This document shows, piece after piece, positions 25,241-35,380 of a DNA stretch of 64,000 nucleotides (position 1 is its first letter; each line of letters opens with the position of its first letter). Location: the NCBI RefSeq assembly GCF_001428895.1, contig NZ_LMJA01000028.1:129972-193971 (forward strand). Direction: 5' to 3'. The position numbers were made by a program, and so were the translations under genes. The DNA is from Mycobacterium sp. Root265 (GTDB lineage: Bacteria; Actinomycetota; Actinomycetes; Mycobacteriales; Mycobacteriaceae). The notes below the pieces were generated by a model. That model searched no databases. It saw nothing but the letters and a program-made list of their open reading frames with translations, and was not told the origin of the DNA.

Positions 25241-26779
25241 ATGAACGTCGTGACTTCCGTGTTGGCCTCGACTGTGGGGGCGGGTGCTGGCCGCCCGGCC
25301 CCCGTGCGCACCTATCAGGTGCGTACCTACGGCTGCCAGATGAACGTGCACGACTCCGAGCGGTTGTCCGGGCTGCTGGAGGCCGCCGGCTACGAGCGGG
25401 CCGCCGAGGGCACCGACGCCGATATCGTGGTGTTCAACACCTGCGCCGTGCGCGAGAACGCGGACAACAAGCTGTACGGCAATCTCAGCCATCTGGCCCC
25501 GCGCAAGAACGCCGAACCCGACATGCAGATCGCCGTCGGGGGCTGCCTGGCCCAGAAGGACCGCGACGCCGTCCTGAAGAAGGCGCCCTGGGTCGACGTG
25601 GTGTTCGGCACCCACAACATCGGCTCGCTGCCGGTGCTGCTGGAGCGGGCACGTCACCAGCGGGTCGCCCAGGTCGAGATCGCCGAGTCGCTGCAGGAGT
25701 TCCCGTCGGCGCTGCCCGCTGCCCGTGAATCCGCCTACGCCGCTTGGGTTTCCATCTCCGTGGGATGTAACAACACCTGCACGTTCTGCATCGTTCCCGC
25801 GCTGCGCGGCAAAGAGGTGGACCGTCGCCCCGGTGACGTGCTGGCCGAGGTGCAGACCCTGGTGGACCAGGGTGTGCTCGAGGTCACCCTGCTGGGGCAG
25901 AACGTGAACGCCTACGGGGTGTCCTTCGCCGACTCCGACACCCCGCGCAACCGCGGCGCCTTCGCCGACCTGCTGAGGGCCTGCGGGACCATCGACGGGC
26001 TGGAGCGCGTCCGGTTCACCTCCCCGCACCCCGCCGAGTTCACCGACGACGTCATCGAGGCCATGGCAGCCACGCCAAATGTGTGCCCGACGCTGCACAT
26101 GCCGCTGCAGTCGGGCTCGGATCGCGTGCTCAAGGCGATGCGGCGGTCCTACCGCGCCGAGCGATACCTGGGCATCATCGACCGGGTGCGCACCGCGATA
26201 CCGCACGCCGCCATCACCACCGACATCATCGTCGGCTTCCCGGGCGAGACCGAGCAGGATTTCCAGGCCACCCTGGATGTGGTGGCGCAGTCCCGCTTTG
26301 CGAACGCGTACACGTTCCAGTACTCGAAGCGCCCCGGCACCCCAGCCGCCACGCTCGCCGACCAACTGCCCAAAGAGGTTGTCAGCGAACGCTATCAGCG
26401 ACTCATCGAGCTACAGGAGCAGATTTCTTTGCAGGAGAACCAGGCTCAGGTCGGCGCGCACGTCGAACTGCTGGTGGCCGCGGGGGAGGGACGCAAGGAC
26501 GCCGCCACCGCGCGGATGTCCGGGCGCGCCCGCGACGGCCGGCTGGTGCACTTCGCCTCCGGCGGCGCCGACATCCGCCCCGGCGACATCGTCACCACGA
26601 CCGTGACGCGCGCCGCCCCGCACTTCCTGGTCGCCGACGGAGTCGTGTCCACGCACCGCCGCACCCGCGCCGGGGACGCGCACGCGGCGGGGCTTCGTCC
26701 GGTCACCGGGGTGGGCCTCGGTATGCCGGGTATCGGCGTTCCGCCCGCCGTCCCCGTCACCGGAGGATGCGCGCTGTGA
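25241..26779 (+). CDS. miaB: tRNA-2-methylthio-N6-isopentenyladenosine synthase MiaB
   Basis: A 512-aa radical-SAM methylthiotransferase that turns i6A37 of tRNA into ms2i6A37, acting after MiaA, whose gene is in the same region. The N-terminal domain holds the auxiliary cluster Cys at C32, C68 and C102; the radical SAM motif is C176-x3-C180-x2-C183 (CNNTCTFC). A TRAM-like C-terminal domain (VGAHVELLV onward) binds RNA. The C-terminus is extended by about 40 residues rich in Gly and Pro. The next gene overlaps it by 4 bases. Confidence 0.95.
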   Translation: MNVVTSVLASTVGAGAGRPAPVRTYQVRTYGCQMNVHDSERLSGLLEAAGYERAAEGTDADIVVFNTCAVRENADNKLYGNLSHLAPRKNAEPDMQIAVGGCLAQKDRDAVLKKAPWVDVVFGTHNIGSLPVLLERARHQRVAQVEIAESLQEFPSALPAARESAYAAWVSISVGCNNTCTFCIVPALRGKEVDRRPGDVLAEVQTLVDQGVLEVTLLGQNVNAYGVSFADSDTPRNRGAFADLLRACGTIDGLERVRFTSPHPAEFTDDVIEAMAATPNVCPTLHMPLQSGSDRVLKAMRRSYRAERYLGIIDRVRTAIPHAAITTDIIVGFPGETEQDFQATLDVVAQSRFANAYTFQYSKRPGTPAATLADQLPKEVVSERYQRLIELQEQISLQENQAQVGAHVELLVAAGEGRKDAATARMSGRARDGRLVHFASGGADIRPGDIVTTTVTRAAPHFLVADGVVSTHRRTRAGDAHAAGLRPVTGVGLGMPGIGVPPAVPVTGGCAL

Positions 26780-27357
26780 GCGGCCAGGACCCCAAGGACT
26801 TCGACGCGTTCAAGGGCGATATCGAAGCCGCCGAACGCCGGGTGGCCTCCGAGATCGACCCCGGTGCCCGCGCCCTGGTGGTGGCGATCCTGGTGTTCGT
26901 CGTGCTGGTGTCGTTGCTGCTCCCGCACACCGGATCCTCCCGCGGCATCGACGTGCTGATCGCCAGCGACACCGCGATCGCAGACGGCCTCTCGCTGCCG
27001 TCGCGGGTGTTCGTCTGGCTGGCGCTGGTCTTCAGCATCGGGTTCTCCGTCCTGGCGCTGCTGACCCGGCGCTGGACGCTGGCCTGGATCGCGCTGGCCG
27101 GCACCACCGTGGCCTGCCCGGCGGGCATGCTCGCGGTGTGGTCCCGCCAGACCGCCGGTGCGGGGCTGCCCGGCCCCGGATTCGGGCTCATCATCGGTTG
27201 GCTGGCCGTGCTGCTGCTGGCCTTCCACTGGGCGCGGGTGGTGTGGTCACGCACTGCGGTGCAGCTGGCCGCCGAGGCGGAGCGCCGTCAGGCCGTCGCC
27301 GAGCGTCAGCACAAGACGCTGCTCGACGATCTCGGTGACGATCCCGACAAGCCCTAA
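26776..27357 (+). CDS. Conserved membrane protein downstream of miaB (Rv2732c-like)
   Basis: A 193-aa protein with an acidic N-terminal cytoplasmic part and four hydrophobic segments at about residues 33-53, 75-95, 99-120 and 134-154, then a charged C-terminal helix. GTG 26776 (GTGA overlap with miaB) is chosen over ATG 26767 because the GGAGG ribosome site at 26762-26766 is correctly spaced only for the GTG. It corresponds by position to the uncharacterised Rv2732c. Its stop overlaps the convergent DUF349 gene stop by 3-4 bases. Confidence 0.8.
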   Translation: MSGQDPKDFDAFKGDIEAAERRVASEIDPGARALVVAILVFVVLVSLLLPHTGSSRGIDVLIASDTAIADGLSLPSRVFVWLALVFSIGFSVLALLTRRWTLAWIALAGTTVACPAGMLAVWSRQTAGAGLPGPGFGLIIGWLAVLLLAFHWARVVWSRTAVQLAAEAERRQAVAERQHKTLLDDLGDDPDKP

Positions 27358-28727
27358 CGCTTCTTGGTGACCGCTTCCGCAGCGGTCCCCGCCCACTCCC
27401 GCCACTGCGCGGCGCTGGCCCGGGCCGCCTCGGCATCCTTGGTCTTGCCTGCCGCCTCGGCCTTCTCCGCCTGGCGCTCGAACTGCTCGGCGCGCTCGCG
27501 GAACTGATCGGCCCGCGCCTGGGCCTCGGCATCGGGTTGGCTCGCGGTGGTCGCGTCGCGGACCTTCTTCTCCACCGCGCGCAGTCGGCGCTCCAGATCC
27601 GCCGACTTCTCCCGCGGCACCTTGCCGATGGCGTCCCACTTGTCGCCGATCGCACGCAGCGCGGCCTGGGCGGCCTTGGCGTCGGAGATGTCGATGCGTT
27701 CGGCCTCGGCCAGCAGCTTCTCCTTGGCGACCGCGTTCGCGCCGAACTCGGCATCTCGCTCGGCGTTGATGGCGTTGCGGGCCTCGAAGAAGGTGTCCTG
27801 GGCGGCCTTGAACCGCGCCCACAGCGCGTCGTCGACATCCTTGGCGGCGCGACCGGCGGCCTTCCACTGCGCGAGCAGATCCCGGAAGGTCGCCGCGGTG
27901 CCTGCCCAGTCGGTGGAATCGCTGAGCTTCTCCGCCTTCTCGCAGAGGGCTTCCTTGGCCTGCCGGGCCCCGACACGCTCGCGGTCCAGCTCGGCGAAGT
28001 GCGAACCCCGGCGCCGGTTGAAGGTCTCCCGGGCCGCCGAGTACCGCTTCCACAGCGCGTCGTCGGTCTTGCGGTCCAGGCCGGTGATGGTGCGCCACTC
28101 GTCGAGGATCGCGCGCAGCCGGTCGCCGGCGGACTTCCACTGGCCGGTGGCGTTGGCGATCTCCTCGGCCTCGGCGGCCAGCGCCTCCTTGCGGGCGGTC
28201 TGGGCGGCGCGGTGCTCATCGCGCCGGGCGCGTTCCTCGGCGGCGGCCCCGTCGGCGTGTTCGAGGATGGACTTGAGCCGCTGCTCGACGGCGTCGACAT
28301 CGCCGAGGACCGCGGCGGTCGACAGGGTTTCCAGCAGTGCGGAGGCCGCGGACTTGATCTTGCGGGCATCTCCGCTGCCGGAGGCCAGCCGGGCCTCCAG
28401 GAGGACGACCTCGGTGTGCAGATCGTCGTAGCGGCGGCCGAAATGTGCGAACGCGGCCTCGGTCTCACCGGCCTGCCAGGAGCCGATGACGCGTTCTCCC
28501 GCGGCGGTGATCAGGACGACGGTGCCGTCGTCCTCGACGCGACCGAATCGGTGGGGATCCACCGATGCCGGTGCCGAGACGACGGGCGCGGCTGCCACGG
28601 CCGCGGCCGGGCGGGGGTGCGGTGTCGGACGCGGTCCCGGCCTGGGCGTGGGTTTGGGAGTGGGCTTGGGGGCCGCAGCTGCCGATTCCCCGGTGGTCTC
28701 GCCGGAACCTGAGTCGTTGGTTGTCAT
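27354..28727 (-). CDS. DUF349 repeat protein (Rv2731-like)
   Basis: A 457-aa mostly helical protein. After a disordered Lys/Pro-rich lead (repeats of KPTP/RPGP, about residues 20-45), a short beta segment carries [13 protein letters not shown]. The rest consists of several DUF349 units with the phrase DDALWxRFxAAxxxF and long Glu/Ala/Arg coiled-coil stretches. DUF349 proteins are widespread but their role is unclear; DNA-repair or ribosome links have been suggested in other bacteria. ATG 28727 is preferred over ATG 28733 because the GAGGA ribosome site is better spaced. Confidence 0.82.
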   Translation of the reverse strand: MTTNDSGSGETTGESAAAAPKPTPKPTPRPGPRPTPHPRPAAAVAAAPVVSAPASVDPHRFGRVEDDGTVVLITAAGERVIGSWQAGETEAAFAHFGRRYDDLHTEVVLLEARLASGSGDARKIKSAASALLETLSTAAVLGDVDAVEQRLKSILEHADGAAAEERARRDEHRAAQTARKEALAAEAEEIANATGQWKSAGDRLRAILDEWRTITGLDRKTDDALWKRYSAARETFNRRRGSHFAELDRERVGARQAKEALCEKAEKLSDSTDWAGTAATFRDLLAQWKAAGRAAKDVDDALWARFKAAQDTFFEARNAINAERDAEFGANAVAKEKLLAEAERIDISDAKAAQAALRAIGDKWDAIGKVPREKSADLERRLRAVEKKVRDATTASQPDAEAQARADQFRERAEQFERQAEKAEAAGKTKDAEAARASAAQWREWAGTAAEAVTKKR

Positions 28728-28888
28728 ATCCATTCCTCGCACTCCGCGTGGTCTGACCCACGCACCTGCCGCGCGACGCGGCGCCCGATAGCTTCCGTCG
28801 CTATTCAAGCAGGTCGGGTCGAGCCGCGGTTGCGATCGGCATGTGTTTACCGGCACCCTCAGTGCCCTGACCTGTTGGGAGGCCTCCG

Positions 28889-29776
28889 TTGGACAAGGCG
28901 GATATCGCCGCACTGCTGGCACTCGGCGCTGCGCTGTTCATCGCCATCGGCGATGTCATCCACCAGCGTTCCGCGCACGAGGTGACCGATGAGCAGGTCA
29001 GTCATCTGCAACTGTTCCTGCGACTGCTCAAGGACCGCGCCTGGTGGATCGGCAGTCTCGTCTCGGCGGTCGGGTTCGGACTGCAGGCGGCGGCGCTGGG
29101 GCTGGGTTCGGTGCTGCTGGTGCAGGCCCTGCTGGTCACCTCGCTGCTGTTCGCGCTACCGCTGAACGCCCGCGCGAACCAGCACCGGGTGAGTCGGTTC
29201 GAGTGGACCTGGGCGGTGCTGCTGGCGGTGTCGGTGGTGGTGATCGTCACGGTCGGCAACCCGACGGCCGGCCATGAGCGGGCCGGCGCGGACACCTGGC
29301 TGGCCGTCGGTGCGGTGCTGGCACCGGCGATCGTGCTGTGTGTGCTGGGCGCGCGGGTCTGGTCCGGCCGCACGATCAGCGCGATCCTGCTGGCGTGCGT
29401 CTCCGGCGCGCTGTGGGGACTTTTCGCGATCCTCACCAAGGGCGTGGTCGACCGCATCGGCGACGGGGTGTGGGAGCTGCTGCGCACCCCGGAGCTCTAT
29501 GCCTGGGTGCTGGTGGCGGTGGCGGGCACCGCCTACCAGCAGGCCGCGTTCCGGGCCGGGTCGATCACGGCGTCGCTGCCGACGATGACGGTGACCGAGC
29601 CGATCGTCGCCTCGGTGCTGGGTGTGGTGGTGCTCGGGGAGACCCTGCGCCCCGGAGAGGCCGGCTGGATCACCCTGATCGCCGCGGTGGCGGTGATGAT
29701 GGTCGCCACCGCCGCCCTGGCCCGCGGGGAGGCCGGCTGGGCCGATCAGTCCGACACCGCCAAGGCGATAACGTGA
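28889..29776 (+). CDS. DMT-superfamily integral membrane protein (Rv2729c-like)
   Basis: A 295-aa protein with about nine or ten hydrophobic helices and two repeated halves, as in the drug/metabolite transporter fold (EamA-like). It begins with TTG at 28889, supported by a GGGAGG ribosome site 7 bases upstream. Charged loops are short. Position before the dioxygenase-like/miaA/dapF/hflX genes matches Rv2729c. Substrate is unknown. It probably heads a five-gene transcript ending with hflX, since spacing to the next gene is 4 bases. Confidence 0.8.
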   Translation: MDKADIAALLALGAALFIAIGDVIHQRSAHEVTDEQVSHLQLFLRLLKDRAWWIGSLVSAVGFGLQAAALGLGSVLLVQALLVTSLLFALPLNARANQHRVSRFEWTWAVLLAVSVVVIVTVGNPTAGHERAGADTWLAVGAVLAPAIVLCVLGARVWSGRTISAILLACVSGALWGLFAILTKGVVDRIGDGVWELLRTPELYAWVLVAVAGTAYQQAAFRAGSITASLPTMTVTEPIVASVLGVVVLGETLRPGEAGWITLIAAVAVMMVATAALARGEAGWADQSDTAKAIT

Positions 29777-29780
29777 TGGC

Positions 29781-30461
29781 GTGTTGGCGGCCATTGCTCT
29801 GATCCCCTCGGCGCCGGTCCTGGTGCCCGAACTCGCCGGTGCCGCGGCGGCCGAAGTGGCAGATCTGCGTACCGCGGTGCTGACGGCGGCCGCCGAACTG
29901 CCGCCGCGCTGGATCGCCATCGGCGCGGGTGGCGACGATCAGCTGATCGCGGCGTCCGCGGTGGGCACCTTCGCCGGGTACGGCGCCGACATCCGGGTCG
30001 CATTGTCGCCGGATGCCGACGACCCGGTGACCGAGCTGCCGCTGGCCGCGCTGATCGCCGGCTGGGTGCGCGGGCAGGTGAACGCCGGCCGCACCGCCGA
30101 GGTGCGGGTCTACGCCGACGCCGGCGAGGCGGCCGTGTACCGCGGTAGGACGCTGCGGACCGAGCTCGAGGAACTCCCGGAACCCGTCGGCGTGCTGGTG
30201 GTCGCCGACGGCGCGAACACGCTGACCCAGTCCGCGCCCGGGGGGTTCGACCCGGATTCGGTGGCCGCCCAGGCCGCGCTGGATGACGCGCTGGCCGCCG
30301 GCGATGTCGACGCCGTGATCAGGTGTGCCGGCGGCGCGGTCGGGCAGGGCGCCTATCAGGTGCTGGCCGGCCTGGTCGGCGCGCGGCCGGTGCAGGCCCG
30401 TGAGCTCTACCGCGGGGCACCATTCGGCGTCGGCTACTTCGCGGGCACCTGGCTCCCATGA
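29781..30461 (+). CDS. Class III extradiol dioxygenase-like protein (Rv2728c-like)
   Basis: A 226-aa Ala-rich soluble protein starting with GTG at 29781. The opening [18 protein letters not shown] and the later [19 protein letters not shown] recall the LigB/MEMO-type fold, but I do not see the usual active-site His pairs, so enzyme activity is doubtful. By position it is the Rv2728c counterpart. It overlaps miaA by 4 bases, which ties it to the tRNA-modification and lysine/peptidoglycan genes downstream. Confidence 0.7.
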   Translation: MLAAIALIPSAPVLVPELAGAAAAEVADLRTAVLTAAAELPPRWIAIGAGGDDQLIAASAVGTFAGYGADIRVALSPDADDPVTELPLAALIAGWVRGQVNAGRTAEVRVYADAGEAAVYRGRTLRTELEELPEPVGVLVVADGANTLTQSAPGGFDPDSVAAQAALDDALAAGDVDAVIRCAGGAVGQGAYQVLAGLVGARPVQARELYRGAPFGVGYFAGTWLP

Positions 30462-31369
30462 GTAGCGAGATCCGTCCCGTCGCGGTCATCGGGCCGACCG
30501 GGACCGGAAAGTCCGCGCTCGGGCTGGCCCTGGCGGAGCGGCTCGGCGGCGAGATCGTGAACGCCGATGCCATGCAGTTCTACCGCGGCATGGACATCGG
30601 CACCGCCAAACTGCCCGTGGCGCAGCGTCGCGGCATCGTGCATCACCAACTCGACGTCCTCGACGTCACCGAGAACGCCTCGGTCGCGCGGTACCAGGAG
30701 AACGCGGCGGCCGATATCGAGGCGATCATGGCCCGCGGCGCGGTGCCGGTGATCGTCGGCGGATCCATGCTCTACATCCAGTCGCTGCTGGACCAGTGGT
30801 CGTTCCCGGCGACCGATCCGGCGGTGCGGGCCCGCTGGGAGGCCCGCCTCGCCGAGGTCGGGGTGGGCGCGCTGCACGCCGAACTGACCCGGGTCGACCC
30901 GGCGGCCGGTGCCGCCATCCTGGACACCGACGGCCGCCGCATCGTGCGCGCACTCGAGGTGGTCGAACTGACCGGCAAACCCTTCGCGGCGTCGGCGCCG
31001 CGCATCGGCACCCCGCGCTGGGGTACGGCGATCATCGGGCTGGATTGGGACACAAGCATTCTGGATGAACGGCTGCAGCAGCGCACCGACACGATGTTCG
31101 CCGAAGGTCTGGTCGCCGAGGTGTCCGGCCTGATCGAGCGTGGCCTGCGCGACGGGGTGACGGCATCGCGGGCCCTCGGTTACGCGCAGGTGCTCGCCGA
31201 CCTGGACGCCCTGGGCGACGGCTCCGCCGCGGCCGAGCCCACCTTCGTGGGCACCCGTCGCTATGTGCGCAGGCAGCGCTCCTGGTTCCGCCGCGATCAC
31301 CGGGTGAACTGGCTCGACGGTTCGGCGCCGGACCTGATGGACGCGGCGCTGCGTATCCTGGACAAATGA
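30458..31369 (+). CDS. miaA: tRNA dimethylallyltransferase MiaA
   Basis: A 303-aa enzyme that adds a dimethylallyl group to A37 of tRNAs reading UNN codons, giving i6A37, the substrate of MiaB. The P-loop [10 protein letters not shown] is near the N-terminus, with [15 protein letters not shown] as the substrate-binding region and the tRNA-contact phrase [14 protein letters not shown] near the C-terminus. Length is normal. Both junctions are ATGA overlaps, with the dioxygenase-like gene upstream and dapF downstream. Confidence 0.95.
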   Translation: MSSEIRPVAVIGPTGTGKSALGLALAERLGGEIVNADAMQFYRGMDIGTAKLPVAQRRGIVHHQLDVLDVTENASVARYQENAAADIEAIMARGAVPVIVGGSMLYIQSLLDQWSFPATDPAVRARWEARLAEVGVGALHAELTRVDPAAGAAILDTDGRRIVRALEVVELTGKPFAASAPRIGTPRWGTAIIGLDWDTSILDERLQQRTDTMFAEGLVAEVSGLIERGLRDGVTASRALGYAQVLADLDALGDGSAAAEPTFVGTRRYVRRQRSWFRRDHRVNWLDGSAPDLMDAALRILDK

Positions 31370-32214
31370 GGTTCGCCAAAGGTCACGGCACACAGAACGA
31401 CTTCGTCGTGCTGCCCGACCTCGACGCCGCGCTGGCGCTGACGCCCGACGCGGTGGCTGCGCTGTGCGACCGGCGCCGCGGACTGGGCGCCGACGGCGTG
31501 CTGCGGGTGACCACGGCCGGCGCCGCGGCTGCCGCCGGGGTCTTCGCGACGTTGCCCGAGGGGGTGTCGGCCCAGGACTGGTACATGGACTACCGCAACG
31601 CCGACGGTTCCATCGCGCAGATGTGCGGGAACGGGGTGCGGGTCTTCGCGCACTACCTGCGGGCCTCCGGACTGGAGACCCGTGACGAATTCGTGGTCGG
31701 TTCGCTGGCCGGGGCGCGACCGGTGGTGATCGAGCAGTTCAGCCCCACGCACGCCGAGGTCACCGTCGACATGGGCAAGGTCAACCGGCTGGGCGCCGGG
31801 TCGGCCGTGGTCGGCGGGCAGCGCTTCACCGGGCTGGGCGTCGATGTCGGCAACCCGCACCTGGCCTGCGTGACGGACCTGAGCGCGGCCGCGCTGGCCG
31901 CCCTCGACGTCGGTGCACCCGTGTCCTTCGACACCGCGCAATTCCCCGACGGGGTGAACGTGGAGATCCTGACGAGCCCGACCGACGGCTCGGTGAACAT
32001 GCGGGTCCACGAGCGCGGAGTGGGCGAAACCCGTTCCTGCGGAACAGGAACCGTGGCCGCGGCGCTGGCGGCGCTGAACCACCTGGGGGAGGAGACCGGC
32101 ACCCTGGTGGTCCGCGTCCCCGGCGGTGAGGTGAGCGTCACCATCACCGAGGCGACCAGCTACCTGCGTGGCCCGTCGGTGCTCGTTGCGCACGGCGAAT
32201 ATTCAGGTGCGTGA
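31366..32214 (+). CDS. dapF: Diaminopimelate epimerase DapF
   Basis: A 282-aa enzyme that converts LL- to meso-diaminopimelate for lysine and peptidoglycan synthesis. The two catalytic Cys are visible in [10 protein letters not shown] and [14 protein letters not shown], in the symmetric halves of the fold, and the N-terminal [13 protein letters not shown] is characteristic. The ATG overlaps the miaA stop. It is followed after 33 bases by hflX. Confidence 0.96.
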   Translation: MRFAKGHGTQNDFVVLPDLDAALALTPDAVAALCDRRRGLGADGVLRVTTAGAAAAAGVFATLPEGVSAQDWYMDYRNADGSIAQMCGNGVRVFAHYLRASGLETRDEFVVGSLAGARPVVIEQFSPTHAEVTVDMGKVNRLGAGSAVVGGQRFTGLGVDVGNPHLACVTDLSAAALAALDVGAPVSFDTAQFPDGVNVEILTSPTDGSVNMRVHERGVGETRSCGTGTVAAALAALNHLGEETGTLVVRVPGGEVSVTITEATSYLRGPSVLVAHGEYSGA

Positions 32215-32247
32215 ACCCCGGCCACCGTGCCACCATCGAAAGAACAT

Positions 32248-33660
32248 ATGACTGAATCTGACTTCACGCGCAATCCCGTTCCGAGCACCGGCGAACTGGC
32301 CCTCGAGGACCGCGCGGCACTGCGCCGCGTGGCCGGGCTGTCGACCGAACTCACCGACATCTCCGAGGTCGAATACCGTCAGCTGCGCCTGGAGCGGGTG
32401 GTGCTCGTCGGGGTGTGGACCGAAGGCACCGCAGCCGACGTGGACGCCAGCATGGCCGAACTCGCCGCGCTGGCCGAGACGGCGGGCTCGGAGGTCCTCG
32501 AGGCTCTCGTGCAGCGCCGCGACAAACCCGATGCGTCGACCTATATCGGCTCCGGCAAGGCCATCGAACTGCGCGATATCGTCACCGCCACCGGCGCGGA
32601 CACCGTCATCTGCGACGGTGAGCTCAGTCCCGCCCAGCTGAACTCGCTGGAGAAGGTGGTCAAGGTCAAGGTCATCGACCGGACCGCGCTGATCCTGGAC
32701 ATCTTCGCCCAGCACGCCACGTCCGCCGAGGGCAAGGCGCAGGTGGCGTTCGCGCAGATGGAGTACATGCTGCCCCGGCTGCGCGGCTGGGGTGAGTCGA
32801 TGTCCCGGCAGGGCGGCGGCGCCGGCGGCAGCGGTGGCGGCGTGGGCACCCGCGGCCCCGGTGAGACCAAGATCGAGACCGACCGCCGCCGTATCCGCGA
32901 GCGGATGTCGAAGTTGCGCCGCGAGATCAAGGACATGAAGAAGATCCGCGACACCCAGCGTGGTAAGCGCCGGGCCGCCGATCTGCCCGCCGTCGCGATC
33001 GTCGGCTACACCAACGCCGGAAAGTCCAGTCTGCTCAACGCGTTGACCGGCGCCGGGGTGCTGGTCGAGAACGCGCTGTTCGCCACGCTGGAGCCGACCA
33101 CCCGCCGCGGCGAACTCGACGACGGCCGGCCCTTCGTGCTGACCGACACCGTCGGCTTCGTCCGGCACCTGCCCACCCAGTTGGTGGAGGCGTTCCGCTC
33201 CACCCTGGAGGAGGTTGTCGACGCCGATCTGCTGGTGCATGTGGTCGACGGCTCCGATGCCACCCCGCTGGCGCAGATCAACGCGGTCCGCCAGGTGGTG
33301 CGCGACGTCTACTCCGACCACGACGGCTCGCCGGCCCCGGAACTGTTGGTGGTCAACAAGATCGACGCGGCCGACGATCTCGCGCTGGCCCAGCTGCGCC
33401 GCGCCCTACCGGACGCGGTGTTCGTGTCCGCGCACACCGGCGAGGGGCTCGATCAGCTGCGTGCCCGGCTGGTGGAGCTGGTGGAACCGACCGACGCCTT
33501 CGTCGACGTGACGGTGCCCTATGACCGCGGCGACCTGGTGGCCCGGGTACACACCGAGGGCCGGATCGATACCACCGAACACACCGAATCGGGCACGAAA
33601 ATCACTGCGCGCGTCCCGGTTCCGCTCGCGGCCAGCCTGCGCGAGTTCAGCAACTGGTAG
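32248..33660 (+). CDS. hflX: Ribosome-associated GTPase HflX
   Basis: A 470-aa GTPase that binds ribosomes, splits stalled 70S particles and is linked to stress and hypoxia responses in mycobacteria. The N-terminal HflX domain precedes a Gly-rich linker (GGGAGGSGGGVGTRGPGE, about residues 190-210), then the G domain with GYTNAGKSSLLN, DTVGFVRHLP and NKID. ATG 32248 is chosen because it starts the family-like MTESDF sequence; a GTG at 32227 is in frame. It ends just before a hairpin terminator shared with the convergent hydrolase gene. Confidence 0.94.
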   Translation: MTESDFTRNPVPSTGELALEDRAALRRVAGLSTELTDISEVEYRQLRLERVVLVGVWTEGTAADVDASMAELAALAETAGSEVLEALVQRRDKPDASTYIGSGKAIELRDIVTATGADTVICDGELSPAQLNSLEKVVKVKVIDRTALILDIFAQHATSAEGKAQVAFAQMEYMLPRLRGWGESMSRQGGGAGGSGGGVGTRGPGETKIETDRRRIRERMSKLRREIKDMKKIRDTQRGKRRAADLPAVAIVGYTNAGKSSLLNALTGAGVLVENALFATLEPTTRRGELDDGRPFVLTDTVGFVRHLPTQLVEAFRSTLEEVVDADLLVHVVDGSDATPLAQINAVRQVVRDVYSDHDGSPAPELLVVNKIDAADDLALAQLRRALPDAVFVSAHTGEGLDQLRARLVELVEPTDAFVDVTVPYDRGDLVARVHTEGRIDTTEHTESGTKITARVPVPLAASLREFSNW

Positions 33661-33666
33661 TCGCAC

Positions 33667-33723
33667 GGGCAGGCACACCGTCCTGAGGGATCCCCCGGAT
33701 TCCAGGGGCCGGTGCGCCTGCCC
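33667..33723. terminator. Large hairpin between convergent hflX and PE-PPE hydrolase genes
   Basis: GGGCAGGCACACCG at 33667 and CGGTGCGCCTGCCC at 33710 pair over 14 positions with one mismatch around a 29-base loop that has an inner CCTG/CAGG pair. No T-run follows, which is common in mycobacteria. It lies exactly between two convergent genes and can serve both. Confidence 0.75.
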
Positions 33724-33730
33724 GCGCCGC

Positions 33731-35242
33731 TCAGGCCGCCTTGTCGGCGGTGTCGGCAGGTTCGCTCTGATCGCTCGAGGCGTCGTTGTCCTCAGCTGCC
33801 GCGTCGGTGTCTTTGTCGTTGTCTACGTCGTCGCTGTGGGCGTCGATGTCGTTGTCTGGCTTGTCCTGCGGGACGTCCTCGATGTCCTGCTCATCGGCGT
33901 CGTGTGCCGAGGTCAACGGTGCGTCGGCGGATCGCACGCCGGACAGGGCTCGCCGCGCGGCGCGCGGTGTGGTCCTGGCGTCGGTGAGCCGGGCACGCTC
34001 GACCTTCTCGTCTCCTGCGTCGGCCTCCACCGTGTCCGTGGGCGCTTCGGTGACAGCGGCCGGCACGGACTCGGGCGCAGCGGCCGCGGCCGTGCTCGCC
34101 GGCGCCGGCTTCTGCACCGCGGGCTTGGTCGTGGTGCCGCCGCCGAACACATCGTGGATGCCCTCGCCGAGCGCGTCGACGACATCGCGGGCCAGCACGA
34201 ACGGGTTGATCCGCGGGATGAGCCGGAAGGGCGCGGGCGCGCCGTAGCTCAGCGAGCGGTCGTAGCCGGCCTCGATCAGCACCTCCAGCACGGGGGTGAA
34301 CAGCGTGACGAGTGGCTTGATGATGAACCCGGTCCCGGTGAATCCGGCGAAGTCCAGGAACGGCCGCACGATCGGCAGGGTCTTGGTCGGGATGGTGATG
34401 TAGCGGGTGTCGCCGTGTTCGTCCCAGTTGTCCTCGTTGGCGAGTTGCTCGGCCAGTTCTTCCGGCGTGTACCCGTCGGGGAGTTCGCCGACATCACTGT
34501 CCGCATTGGGGGACAGGTAGGTGCCGTGGATGTACCAGAACCCGGCGATCGCGTTGAACACGGCCAGTGCGTTGAGCGGGTAGAGCGGGAAGTCGGCGAC
34601 ACCGTCGTAGCGGAACGCGATATCGGTGGCGCAGATGTGATCGCAGGTGTCGGTCGGCGCGGGCAGGCCGAACGTCGCGTCCAGGATGGGCACATGTCCC
34701 AGGAAGGCCAGCCGCTCGAACAGTCCGCCGTTGGGCCGGTTGGTGTTTCCGATCATCACGAAGGACAGGTAGGTCTGATCCTTGGGCAGCCCGGCCAGGT
34801 TGCGCTTCTCCCGGCTGACGATGTTGCCGCCCTGCGAGTAACCGAAGATGACGACAGGTGTGTTCGGCGGATCCTGGGCCAGGGTGTCCACCAGCGTGGA
34901 GTTCAGCTTGGACAGTCCCTCGCCGGTGGACACATCCCACTTGGCACCCTGCAGCCCGCCCCAGCCCGGTAGCGGGATCGGCCAGAACTGCGCGGGATAG
35001 TCGATGCCCTGCAGCGCGCAGTCGTCGTCCGCGGTGCATGCCGGGTTGAACGGTGAGATGTAGTAATCGCGGGCGTTCTCCAGGTAGTCGCCGACGATGT
35101 TGGCGTTCGGTGTCCCGGTGCCCGGCACGATGAGCGCCGTCGCAGCCAGTGCCACGGCCATCGTCAGGGTCGAGGCGACGGTGATGAGAACCGCAGTCAG
35201 CAACGTCAGCAGGGTTGTGAGCACGCGTCGTGCAGTAGGCAT
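33731..35242 (-). CDS. Secreted PE-PPE-domain serine hydrolase with acidic tail
   Basis: A 503-aa protein. The N-terminus is a hydrophobic leader (about residues 8-36) that is either a signal peptide or an anchor. The catalytic part is the PE-PPE alpha/beta-hydrolase domain with the nucleophile elbow GYSQGG near residue 140; related proteins are esterases acting on lipids at the cell surface. From about residue 370 the protein changes to an Ala/Thr/Pro stretch and ends in a very acidic Asp/Glu tail of about 70 residues. The extended tail is unusual for the family. It is transcribed toward hflX and is divergent from the thiolase operon. Confidence 0.82.
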   Translation of the reverse strand: MPTARRVLTTLLTLLTAVLITVASTLTMAVALAATALIVPGTGTPNANIVGDYLENARDYYISPFNPACTADDDCALQGIDYPAQFWPIPLPGWGGLQGAKWDVSTGEGLSKLNSTLVDTLAQDPPNTPVVIFGYSQGGNIVSREKRNLAGLPKDQTYLSFVMIGNTNRPNGGLFERLAFLGHVPILDATFGLPAPTDTCDHICATDIAFRYDGVADFPLYPLNALAVFNAIAGFWYIHGTYLSPNADSDVGELPDGYTPEELAEQLANEDNWDEHGDTRYITIPTKTLPIVRPFLDFAGFTGTGFIIKPLVTLFTPVLEVLIEAGYDRSLSYGAPAPFRLIPRINPFVLARDVVDALGEGIHDVFGGGTTTKPAVQKPAPASTAAAAAPESVPAAVTEAPTDTVEADAGDEKVERARLTDARTTPRAARRALSGVRSADAPLTSAHDADEQDIEDVPQDKPDNDIDAHSDDVDNDKDTDAAAEDNDASSDQSEPADTADKAA

Positions 35243-35330
35243 GTGGCACCCCCGGGTATGCGCTCTTCGGATCGTCGCACCCCGGGCGCCGTGACGTTGT
35301 CGTTACCGAAAACAGCCCCCGAATTGAAAG

Positions 35331-35345
35331 TAGAATCTCATTCTA
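35331..35345. promoter_or_regulatory. TetR-type operator in front of the thiolase operon
   Basis: TAGAATCTCATTCTA has perfect 6-bp arms with a 3-base centre and lies 36 bases before the thiolase start. It resembles operators of lipid-catabolism TetR regulators in mycobacteria. The TetR gene at the end of the operon (39245) is the natural candidate to bind it. Confidence 0.65.
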
Positions 35346-35380
35346 ATATCGTCGTTTCTGAATGATCGAAGGGAGATCAC

